Assembly (NCBI RefSeq): GCF_031877795.1
Contig: NC_133934.1
Location: forward strand, 46,840,725-46,904,724
DNA: 64,000 bases
Direction: 5' to 3'
Source of the DNA: Strix aluco
Taxonomy: Eukaryota > Chordata > Aves > Strigiformes > Strigidae
A program made the position numbers and the translations under genes. This document shows, piece by piece, positions 12,477 to 25,032 of this stretch. Each line of letters opens with the position of its first letter. Positions within the stretch are counted from its first letter, which is position 1. Below the pieces are notes generated by a model. It had not been told where the DNA came from and searched no databases. It saw only the letters and a program-made list of their open reading frames with translations.

Positions 12477-15400
12477 GTATTAATTCATTATGTGTAGCTT
12501 AAAAAAAAGTTGTCTTAGGAATGGCATTTCAGCAGCTATCTAACAGCAGAGGTGACAGGCCAGTATTTAGCTGACAAATTGTGACAAGCATGCTCTAAAA
12601 ATAAACAGCAACGTATGAGGCAGTAAACATCACAAAGCTATAGCCAAGACAGCTTTTTTTTAAAAAAAATGGAAACCTCACACAATACACGAAGATGCCT
12701 TGTGAAGTTACCCACAGCTAACAGAAGTAATACTTCACCTAAAAGCTATTTATAAAGGCCAGGGGTAACCATTAGAGCACCTGTTTCAAACAAACCTCCT
12801 TTGTTCAAAAGAAATGTAAGGTAACTCATATGCTGGAACATGGGCCAATGTCAACAGCAAATCCAACTGGATTTATGTAGGTTGTGTCACTATAAGCTGT
12901 GTTACTTTCGTCATGGCTAAATGTTCATTTACTGTCAAGCCAAGATGGACTGTAAGAAAGCACCATTATTTTCTCTTTACTTTTAAACTCACATAAAATA
13001 TTCATTCACATAAGAACATTAGATCTTAAAAGGCAATGCTAGCTTATCAACCAAATAAAGTTCAAAATTTGACATATGCCAATTCTGATGAGGACATACT
13101 GGGGGTATTTGTACTTTTTGTTTTAAAAGTGGACAATAACTTTTATGATGTACACTGTATTGCAATTTGTAAATAAGGAGGAGTTTACTTCCCACTCAGA
13201 AATCAATACATGGGAATGAAAGTATTAGCTGAAACCACCCTGCTGTTTCTTTCTAAGTGCTCTCCTAGTAAGAAAAATACCTGAAGTGATGATTAAGGCA
13301 CAAAATTCAAAAAGCACTATCAACGGAGGTTTAGACAGAGAGAAAATACAAGACATCAAATTAATAAGACAGAGGTTTAACCACAGCACAAAGCTAGGTA
13401 CAAAGAATAAGAGAAGGGAGAAATTAAAAAAGGATTAATAATTCACCTGGACATTTAGAAACATATTATCTTCTCACACAGATCAAAGAGAAGTACTCTA
13501 CCCCCCAACCTCAAATTTATTTGCTCCAGGTTCTTAGAACTGTTTTACAAAGCTAGCAAAGCATTTATACACCACCGTGTCACACATGTAATCATATTTT
13601 CCAGCAATATCCAGTAGTCTAGAAGTTTTTCGACTGCCAAAGGGATATTCCTCTAAAAGTCATCTTAAATAAGAGAGTCTTACATGCTTCTTAAAGATGA
13701 TTTAGGAGTAGTGGAGACCAGCTATCCATCAATACTCAGTCTGGTAAAATAAGAGCTAATAGCACTAAAATAGATGGCTACCTGAAATATGGCAGAGACA
13801 GAATATACTCCTCTCCTCCACCTCGACAAATATGTACAACAAGTATCATCCTTCCCTTGGAGTTGTTACCTCAAATCATTTTTAATAGCTGAGCTGGAAT
13901 TGTGTTGCCATCTGATAGTCGTTCAGTGGCCTACCTAAGACCAAGGAGTTGGCATTTTCAAACTAAATCATCACAAATCAAAACAAGGCATCAGCACTAA
14001 TTAGCAGCTTTCAGCAGTAACAGAGAAGCCATGACAAGAATAGAAACTCAATTACCCTCATTCCAGCAAGAGCCTGTTCCTGGTCAGCATGTAGCTGGCG
14101 GAGCCACTAGCGTTTCCATACCTACGGCGTGTGTGAAATACTTCAGTCTTCAGATCAGACCACTGTGTGCCATTCACACAGGGGTCTGACTTTTTGTGAT
14201 TTGTGTAACAAATACATTATAAGCCTGCAGTAAATTTGATGTACCATCTAGAAATGTGTACCACAGATCGACAGAGAACACGAACTGCAACTCAGACTGA
14301 AACCTTCACAACTACCTTTCCATAATTCAGAGTGAAAACTGCCTCACTGGGAGTGTTTACCATCTGCTCACTACCTCCTTAGCAGGGAATATATTCAAAC
14401 TACTTAGCTACTGCACTAATAAAGAAGAGTTTAGAGAGAGAGACACCACCTGACCAGCACTCATCATTAACCAGTGCAAAACCTTATTTCTTGTTTCATA
14501 CTCAGAGCATCCTCCATGAACTATACCCCCATTTACTGTTTTTCTTAAGATACACTTGCTTCTTGTTCCTTTGAGATTACAGCCAAAACGGACCTGTAAC
14601 ATCAAACTGCATTTCTCCATGATCTCAACATGTGTTTCATCCATGAGCTAAATTAATATTTTACAAAGGACCAGTACTAATGTAATTTCAATCGATGGGC
14701 CACTTACTGCCTTCACAGGAGAAGCTGCCAGTCATTAACCACCCTTAATAGGAAATCACAACGTCCATCAAGATCAACTACATCACTTCAGCTTTCAGCA
14801 TCTCGTTATGAGTTTAGCAACCGGGACAAAAAGCCCAACACACAAAACATTTTTTCCACACATTCTGCTGCCGCAGCACCTGGAACCCACATTTTTCTTC
14901 CAGTTTTTGAATCTTTTTGGAGACTGTGGATCCTCCAGAGTCAAGGAATGACTCCACAGGCAGAGGTCCCCAGTAAGACTGTCAGTGCGGGCACAGTCAG
15001 CTCCCTTCCTCTCACTTTTTAATAGCAACAATTTCTCATCAGCTATCAGAGAATCCAGAGATACTTTAACAAGATCAGCTTGTCTGTTGTGGGGCCTGTT
15101 CTTCCTTGACGATATTAATACATTTTAACTACATTTTAATTTTGCAGTTGCTAACTTATAAAGTTCAAACCTATTTCAACACAAAGCACCATCATACATA
15201 AAGGTAGTAAAATGCTGTGACTTCAAAACATTGACATAGCCATTTAAATAAAAGTGTGTCTATTACTATAGCTATGACACCTTCAAAAACTGAACAAGCT
15301 ACAGCACACAGGTAAAAAGTAAGTGCCTGCCTCAGCAGCACCTGCCTGCCTGTGGTGCAGATGAGGGAGGATACCTCTGACACCCACAGCAACACTGACA

Positions 15401-18400
15401 ACGGACACGAAGTCTGTGATACTGCACAGCTAAGTCTCCCCCTTTCTCAGTTCACAATGTACCTAAGTATTTACTACTGCGTATGCTGTGTATTCTGATA
15501 TGTCTGATATTCACACAACTGTTAAAATGAGTGCTGGCTGCTCAAACAATTGCAATGTACTACTGATTTCAGCAAGATTACGTATTTTGAGAAAACGTTC
15601 TGTTTGGGTGAGGGAACAGTTTCCTGACAAGATTAAGGAGTTATCTCAAAGTCAAACCAAAAACATTATAGGGTACATATTTTAGGTATGTCCCAATAGT
15701 TTTCAGATACTGAAAAGTGTGCAAGTCTTTTATTCTCTTCTATCACCTGCATATCAATAAAATTAAGTTCCACTTCACATCTGTTTCCCCCCAGGAGGAG
15801 AGCCCACCAGCATCCATTTTTCAGCCCCCATACAACAAAGCAATGTAAATACAGACAACACTCAGTATTACCAATACAAAAATAAATCATGCCTTAGCAT
15901 CTCTTATCCACCCAATTCAGAGCATACAAAGATAGTGTTAATGCCCAGGTTTCTTATCATTGCTATATTTTAATGGGTAAAAACCTTAGAGCTAGACACT
16001 TATCACAAAAGTTTCCTTTGAAGTTAATCCTTAGAACAAACAAAAATGGAAGACGTCTCTCTCAAGAAGCATCTTGTACATGTCTCATAGGTTAAAAAAA
16101 AATTCTCATTTTAGGAAGTGCATCAAGAATAAACAATATCATAATATTCCACCCAGTTTAATTTTTTTTTTTACTACTTCAAGGTAGTGTTTGAAAATGG
16201 AGCACCATATACTCTCTGGGGGAGGTTAAATTGTTTCAGAGGTTCCTACACACAACCATAAGCATTTATTCTCAGTCTTGTAGTGCAAGTCTTTACACCT
16301 TCAGCTGCACCAACACTGACATTTGGAGGCATAATCTAAACCAGATTGAGTCACCCAGATTTTAGAAAGAAAAAAAAACCCTCACACACCACTTCTCAAA
16401 AATAAGTCACTTTTCCTTTGTTCAGCTAACAAGATTGTATCACTTATCCTGTTTATATTGTAGATTCACGAACAGTTGTATCAATACAAATGAGGCAGCA
16501 GAGAACATCAGCATGGGAAACAAAGCTCTTAAGCTTTGCTGCTAGAAAAATATGATGCACCATGAAAGATTTAGCCTTTGGTTTCAACAAGTCAAATCAA
16601 GCAGAAGCTTCTTCCAACTGTAGTGGTGGTACAGTCTTGTTTTTCCATCAACTGCTTACAAACCACATTTGCGTAACATCCTATCTCACTCCTCTAAGCT
16701 TGGGGTTTTTTTGCTTAACAGGACAAGAAGTCTGAATGACTAATTTCAAATGGAAAAGACTGTACCAATATTTTTTCCCCCCAACTACAGAAAAAGTAAA
16801 ATAAAAAGGGAGACAAGAGTATCCTTGAAAATACAAACTGAAAATACAAACTGAAAAAAAACCCCACCACGGGAAAACACCCTCAAAAATCTTCAAGCAT
16901 CATCCCACGGGAACAGGATCCACCTTCCCCTTTGGAAATCAGAAATAACTATGAAATAAATGTTTTTATTTATTAAGCCAACTTCATTTTAACTTTAAGA
17001 CACACAAAAAGCAAGCAAACAAAACCAAGCAGCCTGGTAAAGACAGTCAACAACAGGCATGCTTGATCAACATGTCTTCCACGAAACTGAATACCCTTTC
17101 CCAGGTAATTTATACTGATATCAGATGTATTTTCATTTTGTTGTTTGTGTTTATCAGAATACATACAACTAGCAGAAAAATGGGGAAATCTTGCTATCCA
17201 TAGAAATATTAATAGAAGAAAATTCCTTCAATTTTCATCAGTGCTGAAAAGTAAACTCATGCTCTTTTTTCCTAAGAACATTTAAATATTTTAACCTTAT
17301 CCCATTCTTTCAGTGTTTTAATCAGGCAATAATATACATGCTGCTCGTTATTGTTGGCCACATTTCTTTAGAGCTGCTGAAAATCAGCTATTAAATCACT
17401 TTTATTCAGGTCAGACAAGACAGAGATACACAAAGAAATACATCTACAGATATATGGGCAGAATACAGAGCTACCCAGAGAGAACAAATAGCTAATTTTA
17501 ACTCCAAAACAAAGCTGCAAGAAAAGCACTGCAGTAGGGCTCCTTTCTCTCCCTTTTCAAGAAAAGCGGTCAACTTCAACTTCAGAAAAAGGGAAGTGAA
17601 GCACCACTTCCATTTCGAGACTTATTCAACTACATCCCTTCACGCAAAATACATCCAGCAAATTAAATCTGCAACACTGGCTGCAGCAAACAAGGCACAC
17701 AGGCTCAGCTGCCCTTCACAAAGCATCTTTGTAGAGCTATCTTTCTGCCAGCGCTCCTTTTGAATTCCCAAACAATACCTCGCAAAAATTAGATCTCCTA
17801 CTGTGGGAAAGTTCCCAAAACACAAGCCAAAATATATTTTCTCATGAGGATACAAAAAACCCTCAATAAGGAAGTCAAAGTTCTTACAATGACTGTTCAG
17901 TATACATATGGTTATTCTTGAAACATGCTAACAGATTAAGTAACAGCATCCTGATTTAGGGAAAAACGTTATCAAAATCAGACCAGTAATTCATCAGAAC
18001 AACTCGAGCTACCACTCAATTTGCATAAGGATGCAGACTTCTAAGCACACAGATTTTTTTATAACAATGGAATTCGAGAAAGAAGTACTGTTTTCACAAA
18101 ACCTTAGCTAACGTCTATTGCAGTAAGCTAAAGGAAGCATCTTCAGAGATTATATTAAATCATATTTTTTTCCAGGTACATAGCATTTTCTACGAATAAC
18201 CTGATAAACCATGGAACACGGCATCCTCCACCTAAGGAAAAACATGATTTGGGGAAAATGCTTGTGTGCCATTTACTTTTGCTGATCTACACTTTCAGAA
18301 CCAAGAACAAACTATCAGTCTTTTTTGTCTCAGAAGTTCAACAGATGATTTTGTTTATTACTAGCTTTAGCAGAAGGGCAAGCCTAGCCACGGCAATCAG

Positions 18401-21400
18401 TATTGCCTTGCAATAACCCTCCTCCACTGCAGCCTCCCCAGCAGCCCCACTGGCTACCCCTGGCTCACCAGAGGGATGAGTGAGACAGGTGGGACAGTGC
18501 TGTCCCTTCGGCACCGCTGAGGGTACAGACATACACTCTTACCTCTGAAGAGCATCTTAAGAGGCAAGTAGACAAAAAATCTTGGGCTGAGTGGAAGGTT
18601 CCCGGGCTTCAGGCCCAGCACTGCTCACTTCAGTAACTTTCCTAAGCAAGATTGCCACAGAAAGGCAAGGCAGTGTCGTTATGCTCCCTGCTTTTACGTG
18701 CAGGAGAGTATCTCAAAAACATACTCGCAGCTCACAGGAACGTACCCAGCCTGAACCCAGTGCAAACACTTCTGCAGCCACCAGCAGGGCAGAAATCAAA
18801 AGCAAACTCTACCAAACAGATAATTAATCAGGCAGGAAATTGCACTGAACTTATCGGTGCTACAGTTAAACCCTGGCTTTCCAAGTTACCTAGTTTCAAA
18901 GTGGCTCAGATATGTATTGCTAACCGAGCTGCAATCTTCTGATGTAATGAGAAAACAGACAAGTGTTTAGGACAAGGTTTCAAATTGGCTATTTCTGCTC
19001 TATAGGTGAAGGCTTCCTGATCACACCGAGGTCTTTGCAAATGCTGGTGAAACTCATTACTACAGCATACAGAAATCTACAAACAGGGAAAGCGCTAGCC
19101 CTATGACAGGGAAGAACTACTGCAAAAGAAATTAAAAATTCAATGTTCTCGTCATTCTCAAAGCTCTTAGCAACAAAGATATGAACGGCTATGGGAAAAT
19201 GCACCCTCCGCCAGAAAGACTGGGAAATAAACATATTTTCTTTCAAAACAAAGAGGATACTGAGCAGCCTGTTGCAGTACGTGCCCTTAGTTTTGGGAAG
19301 GACATGAAAATTCACGGTGGAAGTTCAGCATCAGACATTCCAGGGCTGTTTCAACAGACAGAGATTAGAGAGGTGGCAAGAAAATCTGAGCTACACAAGT
19401 GTTTTCGGTTTTAGTTATCAGCCACAAAAAGACATATTCAATACAATCAAATTTGTTGGGCATGAATAGTAATACCAGCTCGAGAAAAAACATTAAGAGA
19501 AAAAAATGTATACTTCCTTCAAAAATACATTCTCTAACGTTTTTTCTCTACTAAACAAATACATTACTTGCTTTGTCAGGTAAAGGTCTCACTTTTTCTA
19601 AATAGTTACTATGGGTTTTTAACCTTCCAGTTAAGTGCTGAAACACATCAGGAAAAACCTCTGTGGTCTACGGTCTATATATAAATGTCTATTATAACTT
19701 CTTCTGTTTTATCTGTATCCATCTCCCTCACTTACAGCCCAAGGGACACCAAAAGACACCACCTAACTTACAGTTCATCGGACACATTCTGGAGATGTTA
19801 ACTATTTTGAACAAGTTTCCAAAACCCTGCAGCATCTGGAGGGCTTTTTTTGCTCAGACCAACTACCCTTACAACTGACTTTATGATGGCAACTTTACCT
19901 CAAGCCAACTGCCAAGCAAAAGTGCCTGGACCAAGAACTTCCAACAGCCTTTCTTCATTAAACTGGGTTACTAACCACGCTCACAATGTTAACACAAAAT
20001 GTAACAGACTCATGCCCCCATGTCAGAATTAGTTGCTGCAGAAAGCCTGAACACTATCATGGGAAGTGCAGTTAGGAATCTCATTTTATTGGCCAAACGG
20101 GCTCCCCCCCAAAAAACCAGAAGGTCAAAGCTTGCAAAGTAAAGCTACTCCTGAATAACCACATTACAAAGCACTGAGATGCATGATAGAAAAAACATTA
20201 TAAAAATGTAATACACCCAAATACCAGGCATCAGCTGTCACAGTCCTTCACTTTTCAGGGCTACCAAGAACCAGCAGGAGAATTTAGCAACAGAACCAAT
20301 TCTCAGCATTATACTGCTGTTAGCAGCATGATAACAGGTGTTACCTTTCTTTTTAAATACTAGCATCAAAAAGATGGTAACATAGTAGCATGCTGACAGT
20401 GAAGAAAATCTGAAAGCAAAACTCAAGCTCCAAAACATTTTTGTTTTCCAAATGAAAGAAAACCCAAATAAGCTCTTTTGAAAAAGATAATTTTAGTCTT
20501 CTAGTGTATTTGATCTACAGATACACAATAAGCCTGAATTTAAAGACTGAGTATAATTCCTTGTGCTAGACTCACACGTAAAACACTTATTTTCTATGAT
20601 CCAATGAAACTAGACAGCCTTGTATTTATTGCTAAGAGATCACTATAGCAAGAAGGAAACGTTCATTCCTGGTTTATCTGAAGATTGCACACAATCATGC
20701 TATCAGTGGTTACAACAAGGGAACAAGCTGAAAGTTTATTTGGAAAAAGCATAGATACATCCTATAATTAAACTATTGTTCCTCTCGAGTGCTAAAGAAG
20801 GGAATATCTGGTCAACAGTAGCATCCTGTTTAGACGTCTTCTGACACTAAATGACGCACTAGTATCAAACGAAGGGCTACTGTACAGTTCTCCCTTCAAG
20901 ATGTGGTCCAATGCTGTTACCTCTCTGCTATTCGTTACTAGTGTACTGAATTGCCTCGAAGTACCACACCAGCAGTTAACCAGAAGAAAACCTTAGGCAC
21001 CTAACACATATAAGGCATACAGTAAAAAAAATTTCTTCCTGCAGACGTCACTACGTGGCATGAAAACAGTGAACTAGTATGTGGAGTTTCTGAGGTAATT
21101 AGTTATTCACATACCATGCCATGCAAATGAGTTGTTAGGATAAAGAAAGAGATTAGGGCTTAGGTTCTCTTGTTTGAAAACAAAAGCAGCCCTATTTTTC
21201 AGATTAAATAACACCAGTATAAAACTGCACACTTTCTAAGATGGCCTATGACACCAGTAAGAATCTGTTTTGAAAAGACTTACAAGCTATAACCGTTCAT
21301 ATAAGAGGTTTGGAGAAAAAAAAAATAGATCGCTATTACTCACAGCTTAAGGGCATAAAACCATTTGTAATTTATGAACATTTAGAAGTCAGATCCCCCA

Positions 21401-22499
21401 AAGTAGTTAAATTAACTTCCTAGTTCATGTCTTCAAAGAGAAAATGAATAGTTTAGTAAAGCAATTAAAGAGGAGAGCTCTGTTACACAACAGGCATGTT
21501 TAAGTACAGGCTATTTACATATTTTTTTTTTATTTTTGAGCTGCTTTAGTCAATGGAGTGTTGAGTCGTAATTCACAAAATTCAGAAAAACTCTGTCAGT
21601 GAAGATACACCAAAGAGATACAAAGCCAAGGATTTTCCAAAGCAATTGCAGAATACACTGTTTACCTCCAAAAAAACCCCCAAAAAACAGCCCAGTCCAA
21701 AATTACCAAGAGACTTTTGCACTACAGTAGTTCATGCAAACTAAGTTTGCATTCTCTGACGTGTATCAGATCTAGCACTTCTCAAAGCTGTACATACAAA
21801 TATGAGCTGGCTACCCTACACTCACTCCTCTGAGCCTTGCAGTGAAGTAATTTTGCCAAATTTGCACCAAGACGATCCAGGGTGAATAGTAATGTTAAAC
21901 GCATATTTACCTCCTCGTGATTTGGGAGAAGGTGAGCCCCAATGAGATTGTTAATGCAAGTAAGCAGCAAATGTGCTACTAACATACTTCTTCTCTTATT
22001 TCCTGTACTGACATGAATATGACAAATATATTTTCTCTTTCCAACCCTCTCCCAAATTTAAAGACACTTCATGTCTTCTCAAAAGCCAAAATTAAGTAAC
22101 TATCTTTATCAGACAGCGTATCAAGGAAAGGAAAATACAACTAAAGAGACAATTAAAAGTTACTTTAAGGGAAGAAAAAAATCCAAGGTCTGTCTTTCTA
22201 TATCAACATCTTTTTAATTTTATTTAATGACTGAAAGATTATATGCATAAGCATATTTCTTTCAAATTCCAATACTGTTGTAAAATAAAACGGATTTCCA
22301 GAACAGAGAACCAACATTAAAAAGCTCCTCAGCACACACAATTCAATATGAGCCGTTCTCACAGAAAAGCCAACTGAGTTTTCTGCTGCAAGCCCTGCTC
22401 TCCCCAGCAGCAACAGGAGGGCACGCCTGATCACCAGTTTCAAATATTTCCAGTGCTAACAACACATTGTGTTTCCCACAAATTTGGTCTTATTTGTGA

Positions 22500-23215
22500 A
22501 TTATTTTGGCCAGTGTCAGCTTCGTGGATTTAAGGGTGGGTTTCTTTTCCTGTGGCGATTGCCACAGCAGGCTTCCAGTCTGCTGATTCGGGAAGTTTTA
22601 CAGCATTAACGCAGCCCTGGTGTTCCTGATTTAGCTCTCTGCTCCATGCCCTTCACACCGGCTTTATCCCTGCATTCAGGCTAATTTCTTCACTGCGTCA
22701 TTTCTTACTTTCTGCCTTTTTTTTTTTTTTGTTACCCCTTCTAGACAGCAGGGCTGACTGGCAAGGGCAGGAGAAAGTTTAACAGTTTGCGTGGCACAGA
22801 TCATGTCATAAGGGAAGCATTGTCTCCCCAAGCCCAACCTGGTGGCCCCACTACCTGACCAACTGGTTTCTGAGCATCTGCCAGCGTCACTCCTCCTGAA
22901 CACCCGACCATCCTTTGATAACCATCTCCCAAGGCCGGACACCGCCGGCAGGCTCCCCGGCCTGGAATTTATAGCTCTACCAACGAGGGACCTCGCTACG
23001 TCTGCGGAGAGCATCGTCCCCAGGAGAGAGCACTCAGCCTCCTTCAGCTTTCACAACACACTCACTGAAGGGCTGGGTCCAGCACTGAAGGCAAACAGAC
23101 GTTTGGAAAAGGTCAAACAAGGACAGAGAAACAACTTTAGCACCACAAAAACACATTTCAGAAGCAGTGCTTTTTTTTTTTTTTAAAAGGGAAAAAAAAA
23201 AAGGGGGGGGTGAAA
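22500..23215. promoter_or_regulatory. Secondary CpG cluster in intron 1; candidate alternative promoter or enhancer
   Basis: G+C rises here within the AT-rich intron. The stretch 22884-23020 holds about 11 CpGs in roughly 140 bp, which is high for a bird intron. Frames of over 110 codons are open on both strands (minus 22676-23014 from an ATG, plus 22842-23186), but neither resembles a known protein. The block ends in homopolymer runs at 23171-23210. It lies about 1.5 kb downstream of RAPGEF2 exon 1. A regulatory role is inferred from composition only. Confidence 0.35.
23171..23210. repeat. Stacked homopolymers (T14, A-rich, G8)
   Basis: A T14 run is followed by AAAA, GGG, A11 and G8 within 40 bp. 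It is prone to length error and polymorphism. Confidence 0.85.
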
Positions 23216-24013
23216 GGAAGATTTGCAAAAAAGAGACACTAAAAACAATGCCTATGCAGTCAGTATATTTTTCCATGGGAGTTTTTATTTTCTCACACGT
23301 ATTCCATGAGCATGAGGATAAAAATAACATTACCACAATGACGTATCTATAGTAGGAGGAATGACTTATGGGTGCCGACCGAAAGTCAAGGTTTCCTCTT
23401 TGCCCCCAATTTGAAAACGTCACCAGCCAATCAGCCGCTTGCCAAAATAATCAGTAATACCATCTCTTCCCCAAAACCAGAACACAGAGACTGCTCAGAG
23501 ACAAGACAAGCCTTTAGAAAATAGGACAGATGGCATTACAACTCCAAGCAAAGTAACTCCTTGTATCATTAGCTATTGAACCGCGGCTTGATGTGGGGAT
23601 CAGTGTAAAGCTTATTAGTCTTTAGACAGTTGGCAGCAACAGCCACTGCAGTAACCATTCGGAAGCAGAAGGAACTCATTCAGTTTAGTTGTTTTTCGGG
23701 TCATGTTAAGTCAAAATGTTTCTGTATGCACTCCAGTCCCCAATTTAACCTTTCTTAGCCTCTCCAAGTGCAATTACGCTTACAAACAGCTTCAACTCAC
23801 GCACTCTTCCGACAAAGAGGGCTCCAGGAGCCCGGTACAGGTATCTAAAAAATTCCTTCCTGGTGCCATTGTGTAAGGATTTCACCCTACTTTGGGGAGC
23901 AAGGACTTGCCAAGAATACCACTGACCTCAGCCCCAACATTATGAAACGGCGCTGCCAGCTCCAGCTATGTAAAAGTAGGGATTGAATTCAAATCCAGAG
24001 TCACAGCGTGTGT
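23216..24013. other. Intron 1, proximal part
   Basis: AT-rich to average composition. Apart from the CCAAT motif and a CRE half-site-like atgacgtatc near 23339, I see nothing specific. Confidence 0.5.
23425..23434 (+). promoter_or_regulatory. CCAAT box (NF-Y-type)
   Basis: The sequence agccaatcag matches the extended NF-Y consensus. It sits about 1 kb inside intron 1, between the secondary CpG cluster and exon 1. Occupancy is unknown. Confidence 0.35.
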
Positions 24014-24056
24014 GGGGGGGGGGGGGGGGGGGGGGAAGGGAAGTGGGGGGAGGTGA
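24014..24056 (+). repeat. G22 tract with adjacent G runs (quadruplex-prone)
   Basis: Twenty-two consecutive G (24014-24035) are followed by ggg and gggggg runs. They lie on the RAPGEF2 template strand about 400 bp past the exon 1 donor, so the nascent RNA would be C-rich while the template could form a G-quadruplex. The exact length is doubtful because such runs are poorly sequenced. Confidence 0.85.
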
Positions 24057-24424
24057 GTAATAACAAAACAATACGAACCCAAAAATTACACTCCAAGTGA
24101 ATTTTTCTTTTTACCGGAAGCAACCTTCAAAATAAACTCAGCTGGCGTTTCTCTCTCTCCCTCCCCCCCCACCAAAAAATTAGGGAGCAGGAGGAAAGTT
24201 GTTCGCGTTAAATCATCTCCTCCCTACCCGTGAGCTTGCCGCCGGGGAATGCAGCGCTGGGGGGGTCGGGGGTGGGGGTGAAGCCCGCCCCGCAGCCGCT
24301 CCGCTCCCCCAGGAGCGGGGCCGTGGGGGTCCCAGGCTCCCCCCCGGCCGGGGGTGCGCCAGGCCGGGAGCGGAGGGAAGCGGGGCAGCCCCCCGCCGGG
24401 GTGGGAGGGGGTCCGGGGGAAGGG

Positions 24425-24439
24425 GCCGCCTACCTGGGG
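24425..24439 (-). other. RAPGEF2: 5' splice site of RAPGEF2 exon 1
   Basis: On the minus strand the sequence reads CCCCAG|gtaggc, a good U1-type donor. It falls exactly after codon 23. Reading through the donor gives a 92-residue frame of Pro/Gly/Arg-rich sequence typical of translated CpG island, which supports splicing here rather than read-through. Confidence 0.88.
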
Positions 24440-24502
24440 GCTCCTCTCCGCCGGGTTCTTCATCACAGCCTGGCGGAAGCTGTTATCCACGTAGGACGCC
24501 AT
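24434..24502 (-). CDS. RAPGEF2: RAPGEF2 first coding exon (long isoform), partial gene
   Basis: Read on the minus strand, ATG at 24502 opens a 23-codon exon beginning MASYVDNSFRQAVMKN and ending ...PAERSPQ. CAG|gtaggc follows, so the exon ends in phase 0. I recognise this as the N-terminus of the long RAPGEF2 isoform. From memory, mammals have Thr where this sequence has Ser21, and the next exon continues into a cyclic-nucleotide-binding-like domain. RAPGEF2 (PDZ-GEF1) activates Rap1/Rap2 at membranes and junctions. Its later CNB-like, REM, PDZ, RA and CDC25 catalytic domains are not in this window. The ATG context (G at -3, G at +4) is strong, and the exon sits in a CpG island. The alternative RAPGEF2 start exon was not found here. 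The call rests on recognising the protein and on the clean exon structure. Confidence 0.93.
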
Positions 24503-24691
24503 CGCGCCCCTCCTGCCTCCCGCCGCCGCCTGCCCGGGCTCCGCCGCCGCCCGGGGAGGGGATGGGGGAGGGCCGGCCGCGGCCTGGCGCTGCGGGCTGC
24601 GCGGCCGGAGCGCTGGGCGAGGAGCTGGGAGGCGGCGCGGCGCGGAGACACCGCGGGCTCAGCAGCGCCGCCGCCCGGAGCAGGAGCAGGA

Positions 24692-24709
24692 GGCGGCGGC
24701 GGCGGCGGC
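24692..24709 (-). repeat. (GCC)6 trinucleotide run in the RAPGEF2 5' leader
   Basis: Six uninterrupted GGC units on the plus strand read as (GCC)6 in the transcript orientation, about 190 bp upstream of the ATG. Short GC-rich triplet runs are common in 5' leaders and are often length-polymorphic. Confidence 0.8.
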
Positions 24710-24830
24710 CGAGCCCCGCCGGTATCGGCGGCGACAACGGCTCGGCGCTCCCTCGTTAACCGGCTCTACGCCTCCCGCCGGCCCGCTCCGCCGCATCCCC
24801 CCGGGCACCGTTGTCGTCGTGGTCGCCGCC

Positions 24831-24871
24831 TCTCTCCTTCTCTTCTTCTTCTTCCTCCTCCTCCTCCTCCC
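24831..24871. repeat. TTC/CTC pyrimidine tract (GAA/GAG in the RAPGEF2 orientation)
   Basis: An uninterrupted pyrimidine stretch made of TTC and CTC units lies within the CpG island. The complementary purine strand is in the RAPGEF2 sense orientation. Such homopurine/homopyrimidine tracts can adopt triplex (H-DNA) structures and often occur near vertebrate promoters. Confidence 0.75.
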
Positions 24872-24947
24872 ATCCGGGATGATGGGGGGCTCCGCGCCCG
24901 CCTCGGCGACGGGGAAGTTGCTGGCTGCGGGAGGCGGAGCGGCGGGG

Positions 24948-24972
24948 GGGGCGGGTCAGGGCGGGGGGCGGG
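24948..24972. promoter_or_regulatory. Cluster of GC boxes (Sp/KLF-type)
   Basis: Three overlapping or adjacent gggcggg-type motifs lie about 450-470 bp upstream of the RAPGEF2 ATG. They abut the 27-bp inverted repeat. They are typical of TATA-less CpG-island promoters. Binding is inferred from the motif only. Confidence 0.55.
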
Positions 24973-25032
24973 TCGCTGGGGGCCGCGGCCGGAGGGGTCC
25001 CCCCACCGGCCGCGGCCCCCAGCGACCCGCCC
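24966..25032. repeat. Near-perfect 27-bp inverted repeat (hairpin) in the RAPGEF2 promoter
   Basis: Arms 24966-24992 and 25006-25032 are exact reverse complements over 27 bp, separated by 13 nt. After one A/A mismatch the spacer can pair four more bases (gggg with cccc) around a 3-nt loop. The arms are almost entirely G+C, so the stem would be extremely stable in single-stranded DNA or in RNA. It lies 464-530 bp upstream of the RAPGEF2 start codon. It may be a real promoter structure, part of the 5' leader, or an assembly fold-back artefact. Confidence 0.9.

Larger units (their letters stand above)
9790..22400. other. Intronic AT-rich sequence, little structure seen
   Basis: Long stretch without exons, RNA genes or recognisable transposons. 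It includes two short perfect hairpins (listed separately), a 14-bp direct duplication near 16826-16855 (gaaaatacaaact unit) and scattered short A or T runs. The longest frame (122 codons, plus, 11160-11528) has no domain I recognise. Confidence 0.55.
1..24433 (-). other. RAPGEF2: RAPGEF2 intron 1 (partial, runs off the left edge)
   Basis: Everything left of the exon 1 donor should be first intron, because the gene reads right to left. I looked for the next exon, which should begin with the conserved stretch leading into the CNB-like domain, and for the alternative short-isoform start. I saw neither. The sequence is AT-rich. On the plus strand it looks rich in A over T and C over G, which suits minus-strand transcription. 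The open frames here are short and look like chance except where listed separately. Confidence 0.75.

Noticed and set aside
1..24433. TTTTA/TTTCA pentanucleotide repeat as in the human RAPGEF2 epilepsy locus
   Set aside because: I saw no such expansion. The disease repeat, as I recall, lies in a later intron not covered here.
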